Source: 67-14 sp035502775
GTDB taxonomy: Bacteria; Actinomycetota; Thermoleophilia; Solirubrobacterales; 70-9
Assembly: GCA_035502775.1 (NCBI GenBank)
Contig: DATJUB010000014.1
Span: 1-23,112 of the forward strand
Direction: 5' to 3'
Length of the DNA stretch: 23,112 nucleotides
Shown in pieces: positions 6,619 to 14,039 of the stretch. Under the pieces are notes generated by a model, which was not told where the DNA came from, ran no database searches, and worked only from the letters and a program-made list of their open reading frames with translations. Position numbers and translations under genes: made by a program. Every line of letters begins with the position of its first letter. The stretch's first letter is position 1.

Positions 6619-7109
6619 GCGCTTTCGTCCTCTCGTGTCACTTCGCCCCGCTCATCAGCCTCGAACACCCGCTCCAATGAATCAAGGGCATGGTCCAGCA
6701 TCTCACGCTGGGTCTTTCGCATCATGAATCCGGCGATCCGTGCGCTCCCGCGGAGGGTGTGCTTCGCGGTCAATGAGATCTCGGTCTGTTCCCCCGACGG
6801 CTTCAGCCTGATCTCGGTGGTCTGGCTGACCATGTGATCCTCGAACGGCGTGCCCTCGAGTTCGTGTTCCCACATGTAGCGCTCGGGCCGGGTCGCTGCG
6901 GTGCACCGGTAGTCCATGCGCAGCTTGCGGCCGGAATCCGCCGCCATCACGCTCGTCCAGCGGGTTCGCGCCGTGCCGGCCTTGCCGTCGACGTCTTCGA
7001 CCCGGGTCACCCGTGGCCACCATTCCTTCAGGCGCCGGGGATCGCTGATCACGTCGTAGACGCGGTCGGGCGCGGCCGGGAGCACTCTCTTGCGACTCAT
7101 GGTCGGCAC
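6615..7109 (-). CDS. SRPBCC (START-like) family protein
   Basis: The 164-residue protein opens with the START/polyketide-cyclase pattern: RVLPAAPDRVYDVISDP followed by RRLKEWWPRVTRVEDVDG, then a beta-rich middle and a C-terminal helix (about 130-155) that would cover a hydrophobic pocket. Proteins of this fold bind or process lipids and other hydrophobic ligands; the ligand here is unknown. The start is either GTG 7109 or ATG 7100; the latter gives a cleaner N-terminus (MSRKRVLPAAP). Neither has a clear Shine-Dalgarno, and close coupling to the MerR gene stop 9-18 nt upstream is likely. Its stop overlaps the start of the FAD-oxidase gene (ATGA), so the two probably work together, perhaps in lipid metabolism. 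Confidence 0.85.
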   Translation of the reverse strand: MPTMSRKRVLPAAPDRVYDVISDPRRLKEWWPRVTRVEDVDGKAGTARTRWTSVMAADSGRKLRMDYRCTAATRPERYMWEHELEGTPFEDHMVSQTTEIRLKPSGEQTEISLTAKHTLRGSARIAGFMMRKTQREMLDHALDSLERVFEADERGEVTREDESA

Positions 7110-7118
7110 GGCGGCGGC

Positions 7119-7877
7119 TCAGCTGTCGGCCAGGCGACGCAGATCCCGGACCAGCAGGGCGTGCTTCAGTTCGGAGAGCACGGTGGCCATGCGCTCGAGG
7201 CTTTCGACCGCCTCCTTGCGCCGCTGCGGGTTGCGGGAGATCAATTTCGGTGCGAGCAGCGCCTCGATCAGCTGGACCTCACGGTCGGCCGAGGTCTTGA
7301 ACACCTTGAGGTTCCTGGCGGCGACACCACTCCTCGCCAGTTCGTTGCCGGCGCGGACGATCTCCATGTCGGTCTCGTCATACACGTCGTTGCCGCCCTC
7401 CTTCTTCGGCGCGACCAGACCGAACTCGGCCAGTTCACGCACGAATTCGGGACGGGCCCCGGTCTCCTCGATCACCTCTTCGAGCGAGAAGCGGGAGCTG
7501 CTGGTGGTGACCAGTTTCGCCCGCCTTGAGGAGTTGGAGCTGGAACTGCCGTTGCCGCCGCCGCTCAGACCGGAGAGCGAAGGTCCGGCCGCGAGTTCCT
7601 GGCGGATGACCCGGAGCGGCAGGAACTCGTCGCGCTGGAGCCTCAGAATCGTGCGCAGCCGATCGACGTCAGCCTGGCTGTAGAGCCGGTATCCGCCCTG
7701 GGTGCGGCGCGGCGTGACCAGTTTCTGGTCTTCGAGGTACCGGATCTTCGAGATCGAGACGTCGTCGAACTCCTTGCTGAGGACCTTGGCGACGGCGCCG
7801 ATGGTGAGGGCCTTGCGCGGGCGCACCGGCCCGGGGGAGGCGACCTCGGAAATCTGTCGATCGGAGACGGCCATCAC
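7119..7877 (-). CDS. MerR-family regulator, FtsR-like
   Basis: The N-terminal half holds a winged helix-turn-helix of MerR type (about 23-95): LTIGAVAKVL, ISKIRYLEDQKLVTPRRTQGG, YRLYSQADVDRLRTILRLQ. A Gly/Ser/Asn linker (about 106-119) leads to a C-terminal helical domain (about 128-245) that includes a second HTH-like segment (RPEFVRELAEFGLVAPKK). No metal-binding cysteines are seen. This form, directly after a GarA-type FHA gene and near a pgsA-like gene, matches the neighbourhood of mycobacterial Rv1828, the relative of corynebacterial FtsR, which affects cell-division gene expression. Orthology is inferred from layout and domain form. The start is GTG 7877 or ATG 7874; either overlaps the FHA stop. 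Confidence 0.88.
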   Translation of the reverse strand: MMAVSDRQISEVASPGPVRPRKALTIGAVAKVLSKEFDDVSISKIRYLEDQKLVTPRRTQGGYRLYSQADVDRLRTILRLQRDEFLPLRVIRQELAAGPSLSGLSGGGNGSSSSNSSRRAKLVTTSSSRFSLEEVIEETGARPEFVRELAEFGLVAPKKEGGNDVYDETDMEIVRAGNELARSGVAARNLKVFKTSADREVQLIEALLAPKLISRNPQRRKEAVESLERMATVLSELKHALLVRDLRRLADS

Positions 7878-8347
7878 TTCTCCAGGTAGCTCAGCTTGTA
7901 CTTGCCGACCTGGATCTCGTCGCCGTCCTCGAGCCGCTGGGACTCGATCCGGCTTCGGTTCACGTAGGTGCCGTTCAGCGAGCCGAGATCGTCGATATAG
8001 GTGCCGTCGTTGCGGCTGACCAGGAGAGCGTGGTTCCGCGACACCGTGACGTCGTCGAGGAACACGCCGGCCTCGGGACTGCGTCCGATCGCGATGCGAT
8101 CCTCGGTCATCGGGAAGCTCTCTCCGGCCCGTCCCCCGCCACTGCGGATCACCAGGGCGGCCCCGGCGCTCTCGACGGCGGCATCGATGTCGATCGCCGC
8201 GATCTCACCGGTCTCGCCCACCTGGTAGGTGGTCGTGCTGGGCTGCTCCTCGCTGCCCTCACGCGGGCCGATGAACGTGCCGCACTTCTGACAGTAGTTG
8301 GCGGCTTCGGCGTTTACGAACCCGCATTCTGGGCAGTGCGACGGCAT
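7874..8347 (-). CDS. garA: GarA-like FHA-domain protein with N-terminal zinc ribbon
   Basis: From ATG 8347 the product has 157 residues. Residues 5-22 form a zinc ribbon with CPECG and CQKCG. A Thr-rich segment (PSTTTYQVGETGEI, about 36-49) stands where GarA carries its PknB/PknG phosphorylation site ETTS. The FHA domain (about 64-155) shows IGRS, FLDDVTVSRNHALL and LGSLNGTYVNR, with the phosphothreonine-binding Arg89, Ser103 and Asn125. GarA is a phosphorylation-controlled switch of 2-oxoglutarate metabolism in mycobacteria; the same role here is inferred. An ATG at 8356 is in frame, but it overlaps the TATAAT box, so it cannot be on the transcript; ATG 8347 fits a leaderless mRNA. The mycobacterial protein, as I recall it, lacks the zinc ribbon. 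Confidence 0.88.
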   Translation of the reverse strand: MPSHCPECGFVNAEAANYCQKCGTFIGPREGSEEQPSTTTYQVGETGEIAAIDIDAAVESAGAALVIRSGGGRAGESFPMTEDRIAIGRSPEAGVFLDDVTVSRNHALLVSRNDGTYIDDLGSLNGTYVNRSRIESQRLEDGDEIQVGKYKLSYLEK

Positions 8348-8354
8348 GAAGGCC

Positions 8355-8360
8355 ATTATA
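8355..8360 (-). promoter_or_regulatory. Consensus -10 box TATAAT of the garA-like gene
   Basis: A perfect TATAAT on the minus strand ends 7 nt before ATG 8347. TTGAAG (8376-8381) upstream resembles a -35 element with a short 15-nt spacer. It sits in the small gap after the pgsA-like gene, so garA and merR can be transcribed separately from the upstream genes. Confidence 0.65.
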
Positions 8361-8389
8361 CGGGTCGAGCCTAACCTTCAACTATGGGT

Positions 8390-9040
8390 TTACGGTTGGG
8401 CCGAATCCTTCGCCTCCTGGATCTGGTCACGACCGACCCGCGCGTACAGGTATGTGGCCATCGCGCCCATGATCACGCCGATCACCAGCAGCGTCGTCGG
8501 GAACCATCCCGGGATGATCATCGCGAAGAAGATCGAGGACATCACGGGAAAGACCGCCATGCGCCCGAGCCAGTTGACCTCGATGTCGACCCCGTGCTTC
8601 AGGCCCCAGCGGGCGAGCAGCAGGGTGAAGACCTCACGGGCCGCGAGGATCAGCAGCAGCCAGCGCGGCAGCAGGCTGAAGTTCCAGCAGACGACCACAC
8701 CGGAGAGGATGGTCAGGCGATCGACGACCGGGTCCAGGAGGGCGCCCAGCCGGCTGTACTGCCCGGTGACCCTGGCCAGAAGCCCGTCGAGATAGTCGCC
8801 CGCGGCGATGCACCAGTAGATGCCGGCGGCCAGCCAGGAAACACCGTCGCGATCGCCGCTGTCGAAGGCCAGGACCAGGAATACCGGGATCGCGAGCAGC
8901 CGGAGCAGGCCGACCAGGTTGGGCAGCGTGAACGGACGCAGCGGCTGTCCGCTGCGGGTCTCCGGCGCCTCGGGACCGGTCCGGTCCAGGCCGAACAGCC
9001 GGCGGATCCTTCCGGTGCCGAAGGGAGCCGCGTCGCCCAT
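8390..9040 (-). CDS. pgsA: CDP-alcohol phosphatidyltransferase (PgsA-like)
   Basis: An integral membrane enzyme that transfers a phosphatidyl group from CDP-diacylglycerol to an alcohol. The family motif DG-AR-G-D-D is complete: Asp82, Asp85-Gly86, Ala89-Arg90, Gly99, Asp103 and Asp107 within GDYLDGLLAR...GALLDPVVDRL. About six membrane helices follow one another from residue 42 to 200, after a polar N-terminal extension of about 35 residues. Glycerol-3-phosphate (phosphatidylglycerophosphate synthase) is the most likely acceptor, but cardiolipin- or inositol-phosphate-type specificity cannot be excluded from sequence alone. It starts 2 nt after the proS stop, so the two are probably co-transcribed. 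Its substrate is made by CdsA, encoded about 9 kb upstream in the same gene run. Confidence 0.88.
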   Translation of the reverse strand: MGDAAPFGTGRIRRLFGLDRTGPEAPETRSGQPLRPFTLPNLVGLLRLLAIPVFLVLAFDSGDRDGVSWLAAGIYWCIAAGDYLDGLLARVTGQYSRLGALLDPVVDRLTILSGVVVCWNFSLLPRWLLLILAAREVFTLLLARWGLKHGVDIEVNWLGRMAVFPVMSSIFFAMIIPGWFPTTLLVIGVIMGAMATYLYARVGRDQIQEAKDSAQP

Positions 9041-9042
9041 GA

Positions 9043-10728
9043 TCAGACGATCGACCGGGAGAGTTCGGCGATCGCCGCGGCGCCGCCCTCCACCGGAATG
9101 CGGTGCACCTCTCCCGACATGCGCTCCGCCGCTTCGTAGATCCCGTCGGCGAGCCCCTTCCTGCCGACCACTATGCGCAGCGGACAGCCGAGCAGTTCGG
9201 CGTCCTTCAGTTTCTGCCCCGGCCCGGCGTCCCGGTCGTCGTAGATCACATCGAGGCCGGCCGCCTTCAGTTCCTCATAGAGGGTCTCGGCCGTCTCGCG
9301 TTCGGGATCACCCTGCTTGGCCAGCGAGACCAGATGCACCTGCCAGGGAGCAAGCGGCGGCGGCCAGCGCAGGCCGTCGCCATCACCGAGCTGTTCCGCC
9401 GCGGCGGCGACGATCCGGGCCGGACCGATTCCGTAGCTGCCCATCACGATCGGGTGGGTCTGCCCGTCCTCGTCGAGGTAGGTCGCGCCCAGGGCCTCGC
9501 TGTAGCGGGTTCCCAGCTTGAAGATGTTCGCGACCTCGATCGCCGCTTCGAGCGTGATCTCGTGACCGTCCTCGGTGGTGTCGCCGGCCCGCACCGTGCG
9601 GACGTCCATCTCCTCGAACTTGAAGTCGCGGCCGGGCTCGACACCCTTCAGATGGAGATCGGCGCGGTTGGCACCGGCCACGAGGCCGCCACCCTGGATC
9701 GCCTTGTCCTTGATGACCCGCACCTTGGCGCCGACCGGTCCGATGAATCCGGGAGGGCCGAGCTTCTCGGCGATCTCGTCTTCGTTCGCCGGCCGGGACT
9801 GAACACCCAGATTGATCGCCAGCTTGATCGGGTTGAGCTGATGGTCGCCGCGGACCAGGACGAGAATGAAATCACCGTCGTCGGTGACCATCGGCACGGA
9901 CTTGATCAGCGCACCGGGGTCGACTCCCATCTCGGAGGAAACCGCCTCGACCGATTTCAGTCCGGGCGTCTCCACCTCGATGAACGAAGAAAGCTCCTCG
10001 GGGCGCTCGATCGGACGCGGCACCGCGCAGGCCACCTCGATGTTGGCCGCGTAGCCGGGGGCGATCGCGATCGTGTCCTCGCCCGCGTCACAGGGCGCCA
10101 TGTACTCGTGCGCGGCCGAGCCGCCCATCATGCCGACGTCGGCCTCGACCCGGTACCAGCGCAGACCGGTGCGGTCGAAGATCCGGTCGTACGCCTCGAT
10201 GCAGCGGTTGTACGTGGCGTCAAGTCCATCGAAGTCCCGGTCGAAGCTGTAGGCGTCCTTCATCACGAACTCGCGGGTCCGCAGGATGCCGGCGCGCGGG
10301 CGGGGCTCGTCCCGTTCCTTTGTCTGGAACTGGTAGATCAGCTGCGGAAGATCACGGTAGGAACGGACCTCGTTCGCCATGTGGCCGGTGATGCATTCCT
10401 CATGGGTCATCGCCAGGACCATCGGCGATCCCTTGCGGTCCTCGAGCTTGAAGAGTTCGTCGATTCCGTAGCGGCCGGTCTTCTTCCAGGGCTCGGCCGG
10501 CTGCATGATCGGCATCGACATCTCCTGGGCGCCGATCGCGTCCATCTCTTCGCGGATGATCTGCTCGACCTTGCGGTGGGAGCGCCAGCCGGCCGGCAGG
10601 TAGGTCCAGAGACCCGTCCCCATCTGGCGCACCATGCCGGCACGCACCAGCAGCTTGTGGCTCACCGCTTCGGCGTCGGCCGGAGCGTCTTTCAGAGTGG
10701 GCAGCAGAGTCTGCGAGATCCTGGTCAT
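9043..10728 (-). CDS. proS: Prolyl-tRNA synthetase, bacterial type with editing domain
   Basis: Charges tRNA-Pro with proline. The 561 residues match the usual ~570 of the bacterial form. Class II motifs are visible: the motif 1 region (about 40-80: GTGLWTYLPAGWRSHRKVEQIIREE), motif 2 (about 133-160: FQTKERDEPRPRAGILRTREFVMKDAYSF) and motif 3 (GSYGIGPAR, about 430). The INS/YbaK-like editing domain that removes Ala-tRNA-Pro lies between motifs 2 and 3 (about 225-385). The C-terminal anticodon-binding domain begins near the sequence WQVHLVSL. ATG 10728 lies 8 nt after a TAACTT box (10737-10742) without a Shine-Dalgarno, which suggests a leaderless transcript. A perfect 12-bp hairpin separates it from the methyltransferase gene upstream. 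Confidence 0.97.
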   Translation of the reverse strand: MTRISQTLLPTLKDAPADAEAVSHKLLVRAGMVRQMGTGLWTYLPAGWRSHRKVEQIIREEMDAIGAQEMSMPIMQPAEPWKKTGRYGIDELFKLEDRKGSPMVLAMTHEECITGHMANEVRSYRDLPQLIYQFQTKERDEPRPRAGILRTREFVMKDAYSFDRDFDGLDATYNRCIEAYDRIFDRTGLRWYRVEADVGMMGGSAAHEYMAPCDAGEDTIAIAPGYAANIEVACAVPRPIERPEELSSFIEVETPGLKSVEAVSSEMGVDPGALIKSVPMVTDDGDFILVLVRGDHQLNPIKLAINLGVQSRPANEDEIAEKLGPPGFIGPVGAKVRVIKDKAIQGGGLVAGANRADLHLKGVEPGRDFKFEEMDVRTVRAGDTTEDGHEITLEAAIEVANIFKLGTRYSEALGATYLDEDGQTHPIVMGSYGIGPARIVAAAAEQLGDGDGLRWPPPLAPWQVHLVSLAKQGDPERETAETLYEELKAAGLDVIYDDRDAGPGQKLKDAELLGCPLRIVVGRKGLADGIYEAAERMSGEVHRIPVEGGAAAIAELSRSIV

Positions 10729-10736
10729 CGACGCGT

Positions 10737-10742
10737 AAGTTA
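10737..10742 (-). promoter_or_regulatory. Putative -10 box (TAACTT) for proS
   Basis: The minus-strand TANNNT hexamer ends 8 nt before the proS ATG, with no Shine-Dalgarno between. It overlaps TAATAA (10740-10745), which could serve instead. The -35 region would fall inside the hairpin at 10748-10784. Confidence 0.35.
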
Positions 10743-10747
10743 TTAGG

Positions 10748-10784
10748 AATCAGGATCGCTTCGCTTCGCTGCGCGATCCTGATT
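10748..10784 (-). terminator. Perfect 12-bp hairpin between the methyltransferase gene and proS
   Basis: AATCAGGATCGC and GCGATCCTGATT pair perfectly around a 13-nt loop. The stem lies about 40 nt downstream of the methyltransferase stop and 20 nt before the proS ATG. No U tract follows on the minus strand. It most likely ends or attenuates transcription entering proS; an operator role is also possible because the stem is a perfect inverted repeat next to the proS promoter. Confidence 0.55.
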
Positions 10785-10824
10785 TCGAAGTACCCGCTGA
10801 GTGAGTGGGCATATCTGCTGCCCA

Positions 10825-11673
10825 TCAAAGTGCCTGAGCGCAGGCTATGCGGTAGAAGTTGGGCGCCTTGTCGCTGCCCAGAGCTTGCGCCGTGGACAGA
10901 TCCCACATCAGTCCGAGGCCACGCTGTACGAGAAACGACTCAAGCTTCGCCGGATCCAGCCCGTACCGGAACGGCTCCCCCACCTTGGCGACCGCGGCGC
11001 TCCACGGAACCTCGTTTCCGCCGGCACCACCGGGTCCGAAATGCGCGATGTCAACGTAGGTGAAGATCAGCCTGCTGCCCGGCGCCCCGGCTTCACGCAC
11101 CCAGGCGAGCGTCGCGTCGACCGCTTCCGGAGTCAGATAGCTGAGCACTCCCTCCCAGAGGAAGACCGAATGCCTTCCGGAAACGAAACCGGCGCGGGCC
11201 AACGGCTCACCGACTCCCTCCCGTTCCAGGTCGAAGGGGACGAAGATCAGATTGGGCGGCAGCTGACCGAGCATCACCTGGAGCTTTGCCGCCTTCTTCT
11301 CCTGGATTTCCGCCTGATCGAGTTCGAACACCGGAATGGCGCGGGCCGCGGGCAGCCGCACACCCCGAGTGTCGTATCCGGCACCGAGGATCGCCATCTG
11401 CTCGGCGCCCATGCCGATCGTCTCGGCCACCGCGTCATCGATGATCCGGGTGCGCACCACCGCGGAAGGACGCGCGCCGGGCCAGCGGCGGTCGATGAAC
11501 GCCGGGATCAGCCGGCGCAGGCCGGGCAGGCCGGAGGCGCGCGCTACGGCTTTCAGGCCGGGCTCCAGGAATCCGGCCGCGTAGGGATCTTCGAAGCTCC
11601 GCTTGCCGGAGGGACGTGCGCTTTCGATCGCCCGAAAGAGCGCTACGTACTCTGCGGTGCGGCTCGCGGCCAT
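10825..11673 (-). CDS. Class I SAM-dependent methyltransferase (TIGR00027/LCMT-like family)
   Basis: The 282-residue protein shows the pattern of the leucine-carboxyl-methyltransferase-like group common in actinobacteria: SRTAEYVALFRAIE at the N-terminus, FEDPYAAGFL (27-36), RTRIIDDAV (74-82), the SAM-binding motif AILGAGYDTRGVRL (94-107), VFELDQ (115-120) with the acidic residue that holds the ribose, and FLWEGVLSYLTPEAVDA. The substrate is unknown. It begins 3 nt after the ispG stop, so it is co-transcribed with ispG. A link to isoprenoid metabolism is possible from position only. Confidence 0.88.
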   Translation of the reverse strand: MAASRTAEYVALFRAIESARPSGKRSFEDPYAAGFLEPGLKAVARASGLPGLRRLIPAFIDRRWPGARPSAVVRTRIIDDAVAETIGMGAEQMAILGAGYDTRGVRLPAARAIPVFELDQAEIQEKKAAKLQVMLGQLPPNLIFVPFDLEREGVGEPLARAGFVSGRHSVFLWEGVLSYLTPEAVDATLAWVREAGAPGSRLIFTYVDIAHFGPGGAGGNEVPWSAAVAKVGEPFRYGLDPAKLESFLVQRGLGLMWDLSTAQALGSDKAPNFYRIACAQAL

Positions 11674-11676
11674 CGG

Positions 11677-12933
11677 TCAGGCGCGGGTGAAGCGCCTGCC
11701 CGCGGTCGGTGAGACTTGCTCGTCGACCAGAAGCTTGTCGTTCTCGGCCTTCTGTGAGGCTTCATGCTCCATGGCCGCGATCTTCTCGGGGGTGAGGTCG
11801 TCCGCGTTCTCCTGCTCGATCTTGGCGACCCAGGCCTCGCCCTCGGCCGATTCGCGTTCATCGAACTCGACCTTGCCGCCGCGGTCGAAGGAAAGATCGA
11901 TCTGCTCGAAGAGCGTGTCGACCAGCTTTTCGGTCGCGACCTTCTTGATCGCCTTGCCGTGTGCGAAGACAACGCCTTCGTTCTTGGCTCCGGCGATCCC
12001 GAAATCGGCGTGCTTCGCCTCGCCGATCCCGTTGACCGCGCAGCCCAGCACCGCGACCTCGATCGGTTCGTCGTACTGCTCCAGCCGCTGTTCGACCTCG
12101 GCGGTGACCGCGTCCATGTCGAACTGGAGGCGGCCGCAGGTCGGGCAGGCGATCAGCACCGGTCCGCGTTCCCGCAGCTGCAGTGCCTTCAGGATCTCCC
12201 AGGCGACCTTGACCTCCTCTTCCGCGTGGAAGGTCGAAAGGCTGATCCGGATCGTGTCACCGATGTCGTCGGCCAGCAGGGTGCCCAGTCCGACCGCCGA
12301 CTTCAGCGAACCGGACCACTTGGTGCCGGCCTCGGTAATGCCGAGGTGAAGCGGGTACGGGATCTTCTCGGAAAGCAGTCGGTTGGCCGCGATCGTGTTC
12401 GGCACGTTGGTCGACTTGATCGAAACCTTGAAGTTGGTGAACTCGAGGCTTTCCATCATGGTCACGAACTCGACCGCCGCGGTGACCAGCGCCTCGACCG
12501 AGTTCTCGCGCTCGAGCGCGTGGAGATGCTTGGGAAGCGAACCGGAATTGACCCCGATGCGCATCGGCACGTTCCGCAGGTTGGCGAGTTCCGCCACCTC
12601 GGCGACCTTGTCGCGGCCGCCGATGTTTCCCGGGTTCAGGCGGATGCAGTCGGCCCCGGCCTCGATCGCCTTCAGGGCGAGCGTGTGGTTGAAATGGATG
12701 TCGGCGATGATCGGGATCGGCGAGCGTTTGACGATCGTCTTCAGCGCTTCGACATCCTTGTCCCGGGGAACCGCGACACGGACGATGTCGGCGCCGGCTT
12801 CGGCGACCTTCTCAATCTGTTCCATCGTGGCCGAGAGGTTTGCGGTCTCGGTCTTGGTCATGGTCTGGACGGCGACGGGCGCTCCGCCGCCGACCGGAAC
12901 CCGGCCGACGAATATCTGTCTTTTCGATGCCAC
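11677..12933 (-). CDS. ispG: 4-hydroxy-3-methylbut-2-enyl diphosphate synthase
   Basis: Penultimate enzyme of the MEP isoprenoid pathway: reductive ring opening of 2-C-methyl-D-erythritol 2,4-cyclodiphosphate by a [4Fe-4S] enzyme. The N-terminal TIM barrel (about 5-245) has VGGGAPVAVQTMTKT, RLNPGNIGG and RIGVNSGSL. The C-terminal cluster domain has Cys263 and Cys266 (CPTCGR), Cys298 (GCAVNG) and the fourth ligand Glu305 (GIGEAKHAD). The protein start is GTG 12933, giving KRQIFVGRVPVGG as expected for the family. After the normal end (about residue 350) it carries some 60 extra charged, helix-prone residues ending in AGRRFTRA, of unknown use. Dxr of the same pathway is encoded in the same gene run. 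Confidence 0.96.
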   Translation of the reverse strand: MASKRQIFVGRVPVGGGAPVAVQTMTKTETANLSATMEQIEKVAEAGADIVRVAVPRDKDVEALKTIVKRSPIPIIADIHFNHTLALKAIEAGADCIRLNPGNIGGRDKVAEVAELANLRNVPMRIGVNSGSLPKHLHALERENSVEALVTAAVEFVTMMESLEFTNFKVSIKSTNVPNTIAANRLLSEKIPYPLHLGITEAGTKWSGSLKSAVGLGTLLADDIGDTIRISLSTFHAEEEVKVAWEILKALQLRERGPVLIACPTCGRLQFDMDAVTAEVEQRLEQYDEPIEVAVLGCAVNGIGEAKHADFGIAGAKNEGVVFAHGKAIKKVATEKLVDTLFEQIDLSFDRGGKVEFDERESAEGEAWVAKIEQENADDLTPEKIAAMEHEASQKAENDKLLVDEQVSPTAGRRFTRA

Positions 12934-12964
12934 TAACTATGCAGGGTACCGGAGCAGGCCCGTG

Positions 12965-14035
12965 TCACCGGCCGGCCCAGGCCTCGAGAACCCAGCCCAG
13001 GTCTTCGCTGGAAACCGCCGGATCGAGGATCAATCCGGCCGGATCTGGTTCCTGGAGGCCGCCGCGAAGCCGCCTGGCGGCTGTACTGAGTCCCCTCTGC
13101 ACCGCCCCGGGCTCCTTGCGCGGCAGGATGCCGCGGTCCAGCCGGGCCTCCTGCTCGTGAACGAGGTCGAATCGAAGCACGTTGTCGCCGTTCGCCCAGG
13201 CAAGTCCGCGGGTGATCGCCGGTTCGAATTCCGGATCGGGAATCTGCTGGTCGGCGACCCTCAGGGCGGTCGGTGCCAGTGCGACCTGGGTCACGGTCAG
13301 GACCGGGTAGATCGCGACCGCCTCGCCGCGCTGGGGATCGACCAGGCCCGGCCAGGCGCCATCGTCACGCTGCAGCTCGATCAGGGCCTCGGCCAGCGCC
13401 CGTGCCGGACCATCGGCGATCCCGGAATCGCCGGCCCGAACCACCTGGCAGAGCGCCCTCAGCGCGTGGAACTGGCTGCTGACCGGGGTCAGGTGGCCGC
13501 GGCGCTTCCGCGGCACGTCCTCGAGCAGGCCGGTCCGCTCGTCGGCCCTGCCGACAAGGGCGTGAGTGGCCTCCTCCAGCGTGTCGGAAAGACCGGCCTC
13601 CTCACCGAAACGGACCGAGGCCTCGGTCAGGCCGGACACGATCCAGGACAGCTCCTCGAGCGGCACCTTGTCGAAATTCTTGACGACCCGCCGTTTCAGC
13701 AGCGCCTGAATCTCGGAGACGGCACCGCCGTCGGCACGGGATTCGGCCCACATCGCGAGTCCGATGTCACCCGGAGTGGCCTCCTCTCCACCCAGATCCC
13801 CGAGAACCTTGGTCCGCAGCGCTCCGGTCGAGAACGGCTGGGCCAGTTCGGCCTGGTCGGCCCGCAGCAGGCCGAGCAGCACCACGACTCCGGCCCGCAG
13901 CGTGGTCGGAGCCCCGCCCTCGTCCTCGACTCCCTCGATCCTCGCGGTCGCGCGGAAGAGTCCGCTCGCGACCTGGAGTTCCGGCAGCCGGGTGAGCGCG
14001 ATCCGCTCGAACGTCTCCGTTTCGACTCCGTACAT
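12965..14035 (-). CDS. Uncharacterised protein, alpha/alpha-toroid (prenyltransferase/QW-repeat)-like
   Basis: I do not recognise the exact family. The 356-residue protein is almost entirely alpha-helical, without signal peptide or membrane helices. It contains a segment LIELQRDDGAWPG (about 218-230) like the QxxxGxW motif of squalene-hopene cyclase/prenyltransferase alpha/alpha barrels, and repeated helix-turn patterns such as TLRAGVVVLLGLL and SSQFHALRALCQVV. No cyclase DXDD catalytic motif is seen, so enzyme activity is doubtful. Its stop is 31 nt before ispG and its start is 4 nt after the acyl-CoA ligase stop. This suggests a lipid- or isoprenoid-related task, by position only. Confidence 0.78.
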   Translation of the reverse strand: MYGVETETFERIALTRLPELQVASGLFRATARIEGVEDEGGAPTTLRAGVVVLLGLLRADQAELAQPFSTGALRTKVLGDLGGEEATPGDIGLAMWAESRADGGAVSEIQALLKRRVVKNFDKVPLEELSWIVSGLTEASVRFGEEAGLSDTLEEATHALVGRADERTGLLEDVPRKRRGHLTPVSSQFHALRALCQVVRAGDSGIADGPARALAEALIELQRDDGAWPGLVDPQRGEAVAIYPVLTVTQVALAPTALRVADQQIPDPEFEPAITRGLAWANGDNVLRFDLVHEQEARLDRGILPRKEPGAVQRGLSTAARRLRGGLQEPDPAGLILDPAVSSEDLGWVLEAWAGR

Positions 14036-14039
14036 TCAG

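Noticed and set aside
9103..10746. Very long plus-strand open frames opposite proS (9103-10746), ispG/toroid gene (12383-14161) and the ligase (13764-15536)
   Set aside because: They are antisense mirrors produced by GC-rich codon use; the minus-strand products have clear family motifs or fit the gene run.
10729..10824. T-box or other tRNA-sensing leader before proS
   Set aside because: The gap is under 100 nt, has no T-box sequence, and the promoter seems to sit next to the ATG.
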